Positions 34,976 to 44,838 are shown, numbered from the stretch's first letter. The stretch is 64,000 nucleotides of DNA from Haematococcus lacustris (GCA_030144725.1 JASKMD010000003.1:18224359-18288358), one strand, 5' to 3'. A program made the numbers and translations. The notes: generated by a model from the sequence alone, not told the origin.

Positions 34976-37056
34976 ATGGGTGACAAGAAAAATGGATTGA
35001 AGGCTGGATGTGCCGGTGCGCAAAAAGCGAGGGAGGTTATGGCACGGCGCAGGGCTGCTGAGGCTGAGGCCCAGGCCCAGGCTTGTGCTGCTGAGGCTGA
35101 GGCCCCGGCACAGGCTGATGTTGGTGCTTATGACACTCCTACAATTTTGTCCCTGCGTTTGTCCCTGCGTTCTACCGACCTTGTCCGATCGGGCTGAAAT
35201 TTTGATAGATGGTAGTTTGCAGAAATCGAGCCCGATCGGACAAGGTCGGTAGCACGCAGGGACAAACGCAGGGACTAAATTGTAGGAGTGGAGGCACAGT
35301 TGCATCAGCTGCAGGCTGACCTGCAGCAGAGGGAGCAACAAGTTGCTGACACCCAACGCTTGCAACATCTACAGCAACAGCTGCAGGACCTCCAGCAGGA
35401 TGAACTTCAACGTAAGGAGCAGCAGGTAGCTGAGCAGCAACAGCAGCTGCAGCAGCAGCAGGTAGACATGCACCTGAGGGAGCAGCAGTTGGCTGAGCAG
35501 CAACACCAGGTGCAGCAGAGGGAGCTGCAGGTGGCTCAGCAGCTGCACCAGGTGCAGCAGCAGCAGGCAGACATGCAGCAGAGGGAGCAGCAGGTGGCTC
35601 AGCAGCAACACCAGGTGCAGCAGCAACAGGCAGACATGCAGCAGAGGGAGCAGCAGGTGGCTCAGCAGCAACACCAGGTGCAGCAGCAGCAGGCAGACAT
35701 GCAGCAGAGGGAGCAGCAGGTGGCTCAGCAGCAGCACCAGGTGCAGCAGCAGCAGGCAGACATGCAGCAGAGGGAGCAGCAGGTGGCTCAGCAGCAGCAC
35801 CAGGTGCAGTTGCAGCAGGCAGACATGCAGCAGAGGGAGCAGCAGGTGGCTCAGCAGCAGCACCAGGTGCAGCAGCAGCAGGCAGACATGCAGCAGAGGG
35901 AGCAGCAGGTGGCTCAGCAGCAGCACCAGGTGCAGTTGCAGCAGGCAGACATGCAGCAGAGGGAGCAGCAGGTGGCTCAGCAGCAACACCAGGTGCAGTT
36001 GCAGCAGCAGCTGTACAGGCTGCAGCAACAGCTCGAGGCACACTGTGGGGCTGAATTGCAAAGCCAGGTTCAGCAGCAGCTGGCAGCACAGCAACACCTG
36101 TTGCAGCAGCAGCAGGCTGACCTGCTACGGAAGCAGCAGCAGGTGGAGAAGCAGCTACAGGAGGCGGCAGTCCAGCAGGCTGTCAGCACCCACCACCCCC
36201 TCCCAGACCATTCTACATGCTCTCCCCAGGTTCCTGGGTCCCTCAGGTCATCCATCTTCAAGCGCCCACGCCAGGACATAACACTAGCGCCCATGCCAAG
36301 GTACGCAGTTCCCATGCATGCCCTCCCAAGCAACCACCACCACACCACACCACACCACACCACACCACACCACACCACACCACACCACACCACACCACAC
36401 CACACCACACCACACCACACCACACCACACCACACCACACCACACCACACCACACCACACCACACCACACCACACCACACCACACCACACCACACCACAC
36501 CACACCACACCACACCACACCACACCACACCACACCACACCACACCACACCACACCACACCACACCACACCACACCACACCACACCACACCACACCACAC
36601 CACACCACACCACACCACACCACACCACACCACACCACACCACACCACACCACACCACACCACACCACACCACACCACACCACACCACACCACACCACAC
36701 CACACCACACCACACCACACCACACCACACCACACCACACCACACCACACCACACCACACCACACCACACCACACCACACCACACCACACCACACCACAC
36801 CACACCCATGCCCATGTTTCAAGACACTGTGAAGGAGGTGAGGGAGGACGAAGAGTGTTATGCATTGTTGATGTTGTTCCATTCCGATTTGCTGCATGAT
36901 GAGGTGTGCTTTGGCAAACTGACCAACAAACACTGTGAACGATATCGCATGCACATGGGGTGGAAGAGGGAAGAGGGACGTCGGGAGTTGCGTCGTTGGG
37001 TGCTGAGAGAGCTGCAAAGTGAGGAGCTGGAGGCTGAATATGAGGCGGACAATTGA
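34976..37056 (+). CDS. Transposon-borne Gln-rich coiled-coil protein, unknown function
   Basis: A reading frame starts MGDKKNGLKAG (34976), is interrupted by the hairpin MITE at 35134-35290, and resumes in the same frame (EAQLHQLQADL) as a long Gln-rich coiled coil to about 36200. It contains about seven copies of a 21-residue unit (ADMQQREQQVAQQQH core). A (CCACA)n array then encodes His-His-Thr-Thr-Pro repeats, and that frame ends at 36832. A plausible C-terminal segment (LMLFHSDLLHDEVCFGKL, then a charged helix, stop at 37056) lies in another frame. Either an intron removes the array or pentamer copy number decides the frame. A further upstream block (DEAADLCDELLMARIE, about 34419) may be an earlier exon. 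I recognise no family. Confidence 0.5.
35134..35290. mobile_element. 157-bp hairpin MITE
   Basis: Terminal repeats of about 60 bases, beginning CACTCCTACAATTT at both ends, fold into an almost complete hairpin with a loop around 35200-35228. Each arm contains GTCCCTGCG. No clear target duplication was found. It breaks the coiled-coil frame unless it lies in an intron; GTGCTT at 35123 and GGCACAG near 35300 are possible splice sites. Confidence 0.82.
35568..36010. repeat. 63-bp coding minisatellite
   Basis: About seven tandem copies of a 63-bp unit (GACATGCAGCAGAGGGAGCA core) encoding the 21-residue coiled-coil repeat. Length is a multiple of three, so copy-number change keeps the frame. Confidence 0.95.
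36336..36806. repeat. (CCACA)n pentanucleotide array, about 94 units
   Basis: An uninterrupted CCACA array of about 470 bases inside the 3.3-kb element. Because five is not a multiple of three, each unit gained or lost changes the relation between the upstream coiled-coil frame and the downstream frame. Confidence 0.98.
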
Positions 37057-37816
37057 TGTGTAAACTGCATTGGGGTCTACTTTGGAGCATCACAAACGGC
37101 CCACACATGAATACAACGCGCTTGTTTCCTGATTACACGATACAAGCCCACACAAGGAGCCGCACAGAACATTCAGTCCATCTCTTGCCATCCTGGTTGG
37201 ACAGAAATCCGGCCGGAAAAGTTGCCCATTTCATGGGAATTTGACATGGTCTTACGTGACACGCGTCGCACGCTTGTTGTCGCACGTTGTGTTGCAGGGA
37301 CAGCCCACAAGCCACACCAGCACTCACAAGCACATTATCAGCACTACTACTAGCACTTTTACACATGTCGGGGGGGTCCTGCGCCCGACAAGAAATTCAA
37401 ACATTTGAAAAGCTGGGCCGCTGAGCGCGATAGCTGTTCTCTTATCACAGCCCCACTAAGTAGGCTATTCCCAACACAACGCGACCTAATCTCTCAGCAC
37501 CCCCGCCCGCCCCGGCACAGGTGCACATCAGCCCGAGCAGCCCGCTAGCTTCGCTCTGATGAGCTGCACCGCCCTGCGCAACAATCGCTGTAAAACTCTT
37601 AAAGACCGGTCGGATGTTATCAGGGGTACAGCCAATGGCGGGGGTGACCGCATGCGGTTCAAGGCCAGTATAGTTCATGCTCATGCATGCGTGCTCATTT
37701 ACTCTGTGGCTTGGCCCGTTCTCTCCGCAACATGTTTGCCCGCTGATGCTTGACGTGTCATGTGCTGACATGCACAGTAGCCACCCATCAACAGGATGCC
37801 CAGCACAGCTGCTGAG

Positions 37817-38551
37817 TAGGGTGGTTCCCCCCCAAACTAATATTAGTTCTCATAATACCGTACTCTCCCTTTTGATTCGCGTCCGCGAATCGTTTTTTTG
37901 GCCTCGCGAAATCGCGAACGAGTAAACAATGTGATTTTTGGCCGAATCGCGAAGTGGTCAAACAATTATTTGACCTGCGTGAATGGTGCTGCGATGGACC
38001 GCTTCGTGGTCCGTGGCATCAGTGCCGACGACGCAGCCGAAAATCTGCTACGCCAGGTTGACCAACACGAAGATGGCCCTTGCACAGTGGCTGTGACTTG
38101 GTGATCGGGTGGCTTGACTTGGTGACTTGTGCAGAAAGTGTCCACGGAGGATTGACATGTCATGCAAGGAATGGCTGTCTTGAATATTTATAAGCACACC
38201 CACGTTGTCAAAGTTGTGTTTTGCTGCTACTTTTGCATCGGGAAAAAGTAAACAATGTTTTTTTTGGATCGGGAAAGAGTATTTAATTATAGTTTTCGAG
38301 GCCTCGCGAATCAAAAGGGAGAGTACGGTAGCTCATAATAGCTCATATTAGCTCCCGGTTTGCTCATATTAGCCCATATTCGCTCATATCAGCTCCCGAT
38401 CAGCTCATACCAGCTCCCGATAGCTCATATAGGCTCAAATCAGCTCATCTAAGCACCCCGTACTAGCTCCCGCCGTTTGAGCTATTGTTAGCGCTAATAA
38501 TAGCTAATGCGGTACTTTTGGCTCGGAGCTAATATTAGCGGACACACCCTC
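37817..38551. mobile_element. 735-bp hAT-like element upstream of RPL31 copy A
   Basis: The ends read TAGGGTGGTTCC and, in reverse complement, GAGGGTGTGTCC. They are flanked by the exact 8-bp repeat CTGCTGAG (37809-37816 and 38552-38559). At the mirrored position upstream of RPL31 copy B (about 46655) the flanking sequences are joined with a single CTGCTGAG, giving a natural empty site. The right third (38331-38540) carries many degenerate AGCTCATATT/AGCTCCCG units typical of subterminal transposase sites. A second MITE is nested inside. No transposase is encoded. Confidence 0.92.
37856..38330. mobile_element. 475-bp MITE nested in the hAT-like element
   Basis: Perfect 26-bp inverted repeats begin TACCGTACTCTCCCTTTTGA. 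The flanking octamers TCTCATAA (37848-37855) and GCTCATAA (38331-38338) differ at one base, consistent with an aged 8-bp duplication. The interior has GCGAATCG-type palindromes and one short frame (MDRFVVRGISADDAAENLL) of unknown nature. Confidence 0.82.
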
Positions 38552-38559
38552 CTGCTGAG

Positions 38560-39627
38560 CCAAAACATGTCCATGCTCATGATGTTTTTCCCAAGTTCGT
38601 TGATGGAGTACGAGCAGGCCTTTCACCAACCGCGCACCCTCTTGAACATCGCCTTGCTTGACCGTCGAAGGTTGGTTAGTTGCAGTAGCGCCGTCACTGA
38701 AAGCAGGCTCGCCACACCCGCGTGTCTCCCTGGCTGTCCTAGCAGATGGTCACCAAGGAGTCCCGGGGAAAGGAGGTGGTGACCCGCGAGTACACCATCA
38801 ACTTGCACAAACGGATCCACAAGACCTCCTTCAAGAAGCGCGCCCCCAAGGCCATGAAGGAAATCCGCAAGTTTGTGACCAAGGCCATGGGCACAAAAGA
38901 CGTGCGCATTGATGTCAAGCTCAACAAGGCAGTCTGGATGCAAGGCATCCGCAATGTGCCCTGCCGAGTGCGTGTGGCCATCTCTCGGCGACGCAACGAC
39001 GATGAGGATGCTACGGTGGGCCTGTGTTGCCAGCCCAGCAAGTTCAGCGCAGCTGAGTTGAGTGCAGGCACTGTATGGCTGATATTGTTAGCCTGGTCCC
39101 CTGCACTTGCTTTGCAGGAAGAGATGTACTCATTTGTTACAGTGGCTGAGGACCAGACAACAAAGGGCAAGGGGACAGTGGTTGTCAATGACTCTTGAGC
39201 AGCAGCCCACAGGAAAGTGACCAATGCAGCGTCCGTGGCGAAGCCCACAGCAGCAGCAGCAGCAGCTTATGCTCCCCAGCATTCTCTGCCTAGGCCTCCA
39301 GCCCATGCCGGCTCGCACCCCAGTGAACGTGTAGGTGGTGCAAGCAAGGCACGGAGCAGCGCTGGCAGTGCTGGCGCAGCTGTGGAATGCAGCTGAGCAG
39401 TGACATTTCTCTTGTGGCAAACTCATGCGACTTGCACAGAGATTTGATGGCTGTCCAGGCACGTGTAAGCTCAGCAGGTTCCTGAAGGTGTGCTGGGTCC
39501 AGTACACAGCCTTGCTGAAGCGAGGTGGCACACTGCGGCTAGAAGCACTGCAGCGGCTTTTGCCTTGGACAGCTAGCCATGTTCCACTGTGTCTGCTACA
39601 GAGCAGCAAAGTCATCATGAGTACAAA
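38560..39627. repeat. Left arm of the RPL31 inverted duplication
   Basis: This 1068-bp block is repeated in reverse complement at 45581-46648 with no indel in register (paired positions sum to 85208). I noted only a handful of substitutions, for example near 38605, 39409 and 39448. Outside the hAT-like insertion, homology resumes at about 37677-37816. The arms include the whole gene, its intron and about 400 bp of 3' flank. Confidence 0.95.
38746..39198 (+). CDS. RPL31: Ribosomal protein eL31 (RPL31), copy A
   Basis: Exon 38746-39015 and exon 39118-39198 flank a 102-bp GT-AG intron. The intron happens to be a multiple of three and stop-free, so retention would add 34 residues in frame. The spliced protein has 116 residues. 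It contains [42 protein letters not shown] and [20 protein letters not shown], the conserved eL31 core including the splice join. eL31 lies on the 60S subunit near the peptide exit tunnel. The ATG directly follows CCTAGCAG, so a 5' UTR intron (possible donor about 38670) is likely. A TGTAA, the usual chlorophyte polyadenylation signal, is at 39464. Upstream sequence is crowded by transposons, unlike copy B. Confidence 0.95.
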   Translation: MVTKESRGKEVVTREYTINLHKRIHKTSFKKRAPKAMKEIRKFVTKAMGTKDVRIDVKLNKAVWMQGIRNVPCRVRVAISRRRNDDEDATVGLCCQPSKFSAAELSAGTVWLILLAWSPALALQEEMYSFVTVAEDQTTKGKGTVVVNDS

Positions 39628-41483
39628 ACCTACAGAGGACCCAGATCTGGCACCTCCGATTTGCAAGAATCGCACATGACAGTTGCTGGTCACCATGGGG
39701 AGTTCACGCGGTTACCCATGTTGGCCCTTGCACTACCTTGCATGTGCTCGTCACTGCCGGCCCTGCATGACATGACTAATCTGTCAGCTGTCAGCTCATC
39801 ACAGTATGCATGAGGGTCTTTCATGTAAGCCGAGAGCAGCAGTGGTGCCTGCAGTTAGATTGTGTCAACAGGGAAAGGGCTAGTCGGTACCACCCTCATT
39901 TGATTTTCACCAGCAACGTCTGGCGTTCCCAACATGGGGTTGGTAATCTTCATGCAACTGCAGCCCATCTACTCCATCATTTCATGTAACGTTTGCTGCG
40001 TCTGCTGCAATGCGATAATGCGCGTTTAATGTAAGACTGGAATTGCCATCGGAGTCATTCGATGCGGGCAGCCACATGTGACCCCGGATGTGGTTCAATT
40101 GCAGACCGTGGTTAGCTACACTGGTAAGCTACGTCCTTGGCTATCCGTTAGCGATGCACGACATGTCGGTGGCGCACACCACTGAAGTCCGGCAAATATG
40201 GCAGCGCGAGCTTCCTGATGGTGCAGGCCGCTTGGCGAGGATGTGAAGAAACTCGAAACTGTGTGTGGCAGCGCTGTATCGCTGTAATGGTGGGCGGCAC
40301 AGTGGGGTCTAGTCACCCCCTCCAGCTATTATCCGCTTTATGTTTTGCACACACAAACAGCCTGACCTCACACAGATTTCTTACAGTATACTCAATAACG
40401 CGTCCATGGCACTATGCAACTCAATCATTGGGTCTGTATGTAAAAAGATTGACCCCTTACAAGGTACACATGCTGATGGCTACAGGTGCACGAGGAGCCG
40501 ACCGAGCTTGGCTTACCACTCCGCCACGTGGCCACCACCAACACAGCTTGACCCACCATCTCCCAACCTCGTCTTCACCGCCCAGCTCCCAATAGCCCCT
40601 CCTCCCAGCAGCCCAGCCTCCCCCCTACCTCTCCTTCTCCTCGCCTCCTCCCCCCTACCTCTCCTTCACCCATCTCCTTATCCTTCACCTCCCATCACCC
40701 CAAGCCAAGCCCGTAGCGATTTTTACCAGCAACGAGGTCCGTGCATGAAGAACTCCTTCCGCGAACTCCAACCACAGGGGCTACGTGTTCGTGTGCTTAG
40801 CTAAGCTCATCGTTCAACGCAGCTTTGGTTTACTCTGCTGCCCCCTACTCATATCTAACACCTACACTTGGTGTCAGCTGCTGCCAGGGAGGGGCAGGGC
40901 AGGCCTTGGGCTGGCGGGGTAAAAGAGAGGAGGTGAGTTGGTAGGCAGGCCAGGTTTGGGAAGCTTGGGTGAAGGGTGCGGCGGGTTCGGGTCTGGCGGT
41001 CCAACATGGGCCTTGCAACCGCAACAAACCCTCGACATGAGCACCATCAACCACAGCGCTGCCCACTACTGCCAGCTCGTACCTGCTCATACCAGTGTGT
41101 CACTTCAGTGTATCATACTGGTGTGATGTGCTTGATACGTCTGCTATGTGCTTGCTCAGGGCTGGCTCTGTGGTGAAGACTCTCTGAGGCTCCTTGATCA
41201 GCCCCAGCTGCTTGCATGGTATGTGTCGCGGCAGCCCCCTTGTCCCTCACTAGGGCCTCCATTTAAGCCGGATCAGAAGTACCTACTGGCAGCCACTAGC
41301 AGCCACTAACTAGATCCGACTCAAACAGTGTTATTGGGCTGTGTGGAGTAAACCCAGTGCACATGGCACATGAGCCGCCTACCACCTACACTATTGCCTG
41401 ACCACGAGGGCAATGTGTAGAGTTGGCATGACAAGACATGCACTAATTGTAAGCTGATGACAGCTCAACAAAGGGGACACACA
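39628..41483. other. Intergenic DNA between RPL31 copy A and a Fanzor-like fragment
   Basis: About 1.9 kb without a recognisable gene. It includes a pyrimidine-rich tract (40595-40690). Short frames on both strands show no domain or splice pattern. Confidence 0.4.
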
Positions 41484-42254
41484 TTACTGTGCCTCAGCAG
41501 GCTGCTGCTGCTGCTCCTGGGCCTTGGGGGGCTTGTCTTGCAGACGCTTGTACCCCAGGCCAGGGTACTCCTTGCCCTTGGCTGGCAGAGCTCCCTGGTC
41601 TGGCCAGTAGCACAGCTCCAGCGGGCGCCACCTGCTCTCCCCAATGCGCTGCATGTTCAATGCTGCATTGCAGTCCCTGTCCAGCCACCTGCCTGGCTGT
41701 GGTGCTGGCTTTGCCTTGGCAGCCTTGCCCTTGCCCTTGCCCTTGGTGGGCTCAGCTGCCGGCTTGCTGCGCTTGGCTGGTGGGGGAGTGCTGGGCCCTG
41801 GCTCTGAGGCTGCTGGCTGTGTGGCTGCCTGGCTGCTGCGTGGGGCCTGTGGGGGCTTGCGGGGGGCCACTACCGGGCACCACATCAGGCCGCGCACTGG
41901 CTGGCCACGCTCCTGGCTCCAGGCTGGGCGCACCAGGCGCAGTTCCACCTGCCCTGCTGGGGGCTTCCAGCCTGCAGGCCTGGTGGCACTGAGTGTGTTC
42001 AGCTCCACCTCACAGGGCTGCTGGCCATTCACAACTGAGCTGACCCGGCTGGTGCGGTGCTCATCCACGAGCACCACCCTACCCCCATCCTGGTCTTTGC
42101 CCCTGGGCCTGCACACCACCTTGCGGCAAGCACGCAACACCGCGTCAGCACCCCACCCACCCCCAGTGCCAATGGTAGCTGCACCAAAGAAGACCACCAG
42201 CTGCTTGGCACACTCATGTCGCTTCATGGACAACTCCGCCATGTCCTCCTCCAA
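41484..42254 (-). pseudogene. Fanzor-like (TnpB-related) nuclease C-terminal fragment
   Basis: The minus-strand frame gives about 256 residues. In order it shows a Gly-rich segment (GTGGGWGADAVLRACRK), the block VLVDEHRTSRVSS, a Pro/Lys-rich low-complexity insert (KGKGKGKAAKAK), and WLDRDCNAALNMQRIG followed by RPLELCYWP and GKEYPGLGYKRL. VDExRTS and DRDxNAAxN are the blocks around the zinc region and RuvC-III in TnpB/Fanzor RNA-guided nucleases. Most expected zinc cysteines are absent and the N-terminal half (RuvC-I/II, RNA-binding part) is missing; upstream sequence meets a stop. The aspartate of the DRD motif is kept. A hAT element inserted 124 bp upstream. Likely a decayed gene or a domesticated tail; family assignment is from motif memory. 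Confidence 0.62.
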
Positions 42255-42749
42255 CTGCAGCCATGCTTCTTCTTAGCCATCACGCGATGCGCAGTGCGAC
42301 GGGCGGTGGCCTTTTCGAGCAACTTGGGTTTCCCGTGAAAAATACACGGTTGTGTGAAAATTGTTGTGCTCTGTTACAGCCTTGGTAGGGCGCGACCGGT
42401 CATATGACTTGCTGAGGAATTGGTCATATGACTGAATATGATGGCATAAAGATGTGATATGACCGGGTCTGTAGTCAAGAGGATAATGAGGCAGGTTAGC
42501 ACCATAACCCACCTGGGAACCCCGAGTGTCAAGAGGGGTTGACGCCCTTCTTAGGAAAAATGCTCTCAGTTGCAGTTAGACCGCCGCATCACTCCTCTAC
42601 TCTCCGCGACGTTAAACAATGAGTTTGAGACCACGGCAATGGAATAGAGGCTCAATTACACCCGTTGCGTGATCATATCAGCACTTCTGGGGCCTTTCGG
42701 GGCCTTCTTGGGCCAAAGGTTGTAACAGAGCACTAGCACCTAGAGCACA

Positions 42750-44368
42750 CTAGTACAGCTCGATGGCCAACTCCTTCTCCTGGTCACGCTGGTTGCTGTT
42801 GGTGAGCTCATCATTAGCTTGAATGAACACCAGTTCCTCAGCCTTCTCAATGCTGAGGGTGTTGCGGTGCGCATCTGCAAAGGTCCGCCCCCACGCAGAC
42901 CAGTTCCGCTCTGCTGCGCACGTGGAGACATGCACGGACAGCAACCGCATGGCTGCCTTGGCAAGGATTGGGAACTTGGACTGGGCATAGACCTGCCACC
43001 AGGTCAGCCGCTGGTGGGCGGGAGCAATGACAGTGACTGTGCGGCCGTCGATCTCTGTAGCCTTGGTCATGCGCAAGATGATGTTGGCCACACGTGTCAT
43101 GTCCGGGTCCCATGCTCCCATCTCAAAGTTGTCAAGCTCCTCAGCTGCAGCATCCGGTGCAACCTGTGTGTGGTGTACAAACCTTGTAGCATGCGACGCT
43201 ATGGTTGCATGGCTGTTGCGGAGTAGCAAGTGGTACTTCATCTCACCTCAGCCAGGCGGGCCACAACGAGCTTGACGTCCTGCTGTTGCTCGGCCGTCAA
43301 ATCCTTCATGGGAGGCAGTGGCTGAACTCCATGACGTGTAGGCAAGAAGTTAATGGGGTCCAACACCCTACAGGTCAGGTCAGGTCAGGTCAGGTCAGGT
43401 CAGGTCAGGTCAGGTCAGGTCAGGTCAGGTCAGGTCAGGTCAGGTCAGGTCAGGTCAGGTCAGGTCAGGTCAAAAGGTGCCAGGCTGGGTTGGTATCGCT
43501 ACGCGCTTGCCTTCCTTGCCATGTGTGCCACTTGCCTTGTCAGCCATGCTGTTGTGAAGATTGACGTAGAACATGGCATCCTTCTTGTCACCCTTGTCAA
43601 GCTGGCAGACATGGTGGAAGATAGCGCCTCCCATAGCCTTCAATAGCACACAGTTCACCAATGGTTGTCCCTTGCCAGCCCGTCGGTGGCGCCATCCATC
43701 CGTGCATAGCATTAAACTCAAACCCTGCATCAAGATATAGTTGCTCCATCTGACAGTTAGTACCACCAAAATACAACACTGTAAGTGCATGTTGACGTGT
43801 CAAATGTGGCACTTACCAGCAGCAGTTGCTCCACCACCACTTCCACCCTCTTCTTCAATCTGCTGTAGGTGCTAGAGAGATAAGACGTCCTCACTTGCTT
43901 GGCTGTGGGAGAGTCAGGCATGCCCAGCAGCTGAAACATCCTCTTCAGATGTGGGTTGTCGGCGCGAGCGAAGGGTGTGCCAGAGGTGTAAAGGAATAGA
44001 GAGAATTCTTGCTTGGCCTCGACAAGCACAGCAGGGGACTGGGCGGAGCTGGGAGGTGGTGGAGCTGCGCTTGTGCTGGCATGGCGGCCAACACAAGCGG
44101 CGCAGGAGTTGTGTTGGGTCTGCGCCCACGATATGTTGTTGACAGAGAGGCATGCTGAGCAGAGCAAGCAGACGACGCTGACCGCGCGAATCAGTTTGCG
44201 GCTCGACCCGACCCGCTCAGTGACTTGTAGCGCGTAATGTTCGCTCTTGCGGATTAGTTTAGTATCCTTCAAGTGGTGGAAAAGAGCCGCCAGCGTCCAG
44301 AGCTTGTTGTCGAACACCTGAGTTTTATTTTCGGCCCAGGGAGGTATCACGGGTGGAACTGTAGCCAT
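42750..44368 (-). pseudogene. hAT transposase, internally reduced
   Basis: Proposed exons: 44368-43817, 43725 to about 43473, about 43371-43240, and 43163-42750. The first has FLYTSGTPFARADNPHLKRM, and the second MLCTDGWRHRRAGKG then QPLVNCVLLKAMGG; both match the DUF659-type region of hAT transposases, including the TDGW aspartate. The last has AAERNWSAWGRTFADAHRN, the hAT C-terminal dimerisation motif, and ends with a stop at 42750. Joins at 43817 (GTAAGT) and 43163 (CACACAG) are good. The stretch between the DUF659-like part and the dimerisation domain is far shorter than in complete hAT transposases and contains an (AGGTC)n array preceded by a stop. The product is therefore probably non-functional. 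Confidence 0.8.
43372..43470. repeat. (AGGTC)n array inside the hAT transposase gene
   Basis: About 20 copies of the pentamer AGGTC occupy the position where the central part of the transposase is expected. It is the same pentamer as in the intron at 17655-17776. Confidence 0.97.
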
Positions 44369-44626
44369 CGCAGCTAACGCGCACTTGACTTGCTGGGTTT
44401 TGGCTTGATCATATTTCATCATATTCTTTGGCTTGATCATATTGGGTCATATCTTAAAGATTTTTCTGGGCGCGCCTTAAGCCTTGGTCGTAGGGCATTA
44501 TAGTGACATACTGGCATACAGGCTAGCCTTAAGGATTGTTGCAACCAGCCTAGAGCCAGCGGTTCGAGGCGCCAGTGCTGGGCCTCATGGGGTGCTCAAG
44601 GGTGAACTAGAACACCCATGGTGACG

Positions 44627-44838
44627 TGGACACATGGGTGGATAGGGACTGCAACTCAGCCCGCAACCTCCAGCGGTCAGTGGAGACCCCGTGGCGCTCA
44701 GTGAAGCTGTGCTGGTGGCCAAACCGAGCAAGGGCACCAGCCCCAGGCGAGGAGTACCTTGACCTGAGCCCAGAGTTGCTGCAGGGCCACAGGAGATTGG
44801 CTATTGCTTGGCTCACCCTTGGGCATCAATGCGAGTGA
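44627..44838 (+). pseudogene. Fanzor-like C-terminal tail
   Basis: The plus-strand frame reads WVDRDCNSARNLQRS, then WRSVKLCWWPN and GEEYLDLSPELL, paralleling the tail of the 41484-42254 fragment. The DRD motif is intact. No nuclease body precedes it. Without the hAT insertion it would lie only about 280 bp from that fragment and point the opposite way. Confidence 0.55.

Larger units (their letters stand above)
34350..37649. mobile_element. 3.3-kb TIR element carrying a coiled-coil gene
   Basis: It has the same 27-bp TIR as its neighbour, with one mismatch in the right end. It abuts the neighbour through a single shared GCAT (34346-34349) and has another GCAT at 37650-37653. It encodes a Gln-rich coiled-coil protein and contains a 157-bp hairpin MITE, a 63-bp minisatellite and a 470-bp pentanucleotide array. 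I see no recognisable transposase. Its right flank resumes sequence shared with RPL31 copy B's upstream region, so the pair inserted after the RPL31 duplication. Confidence 0.85.
42386..44479. mobile_element. 2.1-kb hAT transposon with exact 8-bp target duplication
   Basis: It starts TAGGGCGCGACC and ends GGGCGCGCCTTA, with AGCCTTGG on both sides (42378-42385 and 44480-44487). Subterminal regions carry repeated TCATAT/CATATGA motifs. The body encodes a hAT-type transposase on the minus strand. Its ends match the 374-bp MITE at 5106-5479. The duplication is perfect, so insertion is fairly recent. Confidence 0.95.

Noticed and set aside
35172..36097. Antisense Ala/Pro-rich and Leu-rich frames of 240-305 residues
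   Set aside because: Shadows of the 63-bp coding repeat; the sense coiled coil explains the composition.
36070..37108. Long antisense Cys-Gly-Val-Val-Trp frames
   Set aside because: They are the complement of the CCACA array; every frame of that strand is open by repeat composition only.
39130..39696. Antisense frame over RPL31 and its 3' flank (also 45590-46078)
   Set aside because: Open only because the region is GC-rich; it overlaps the conserved RPL31 exon on the other strand and has Cys runs from a GCA repeat.
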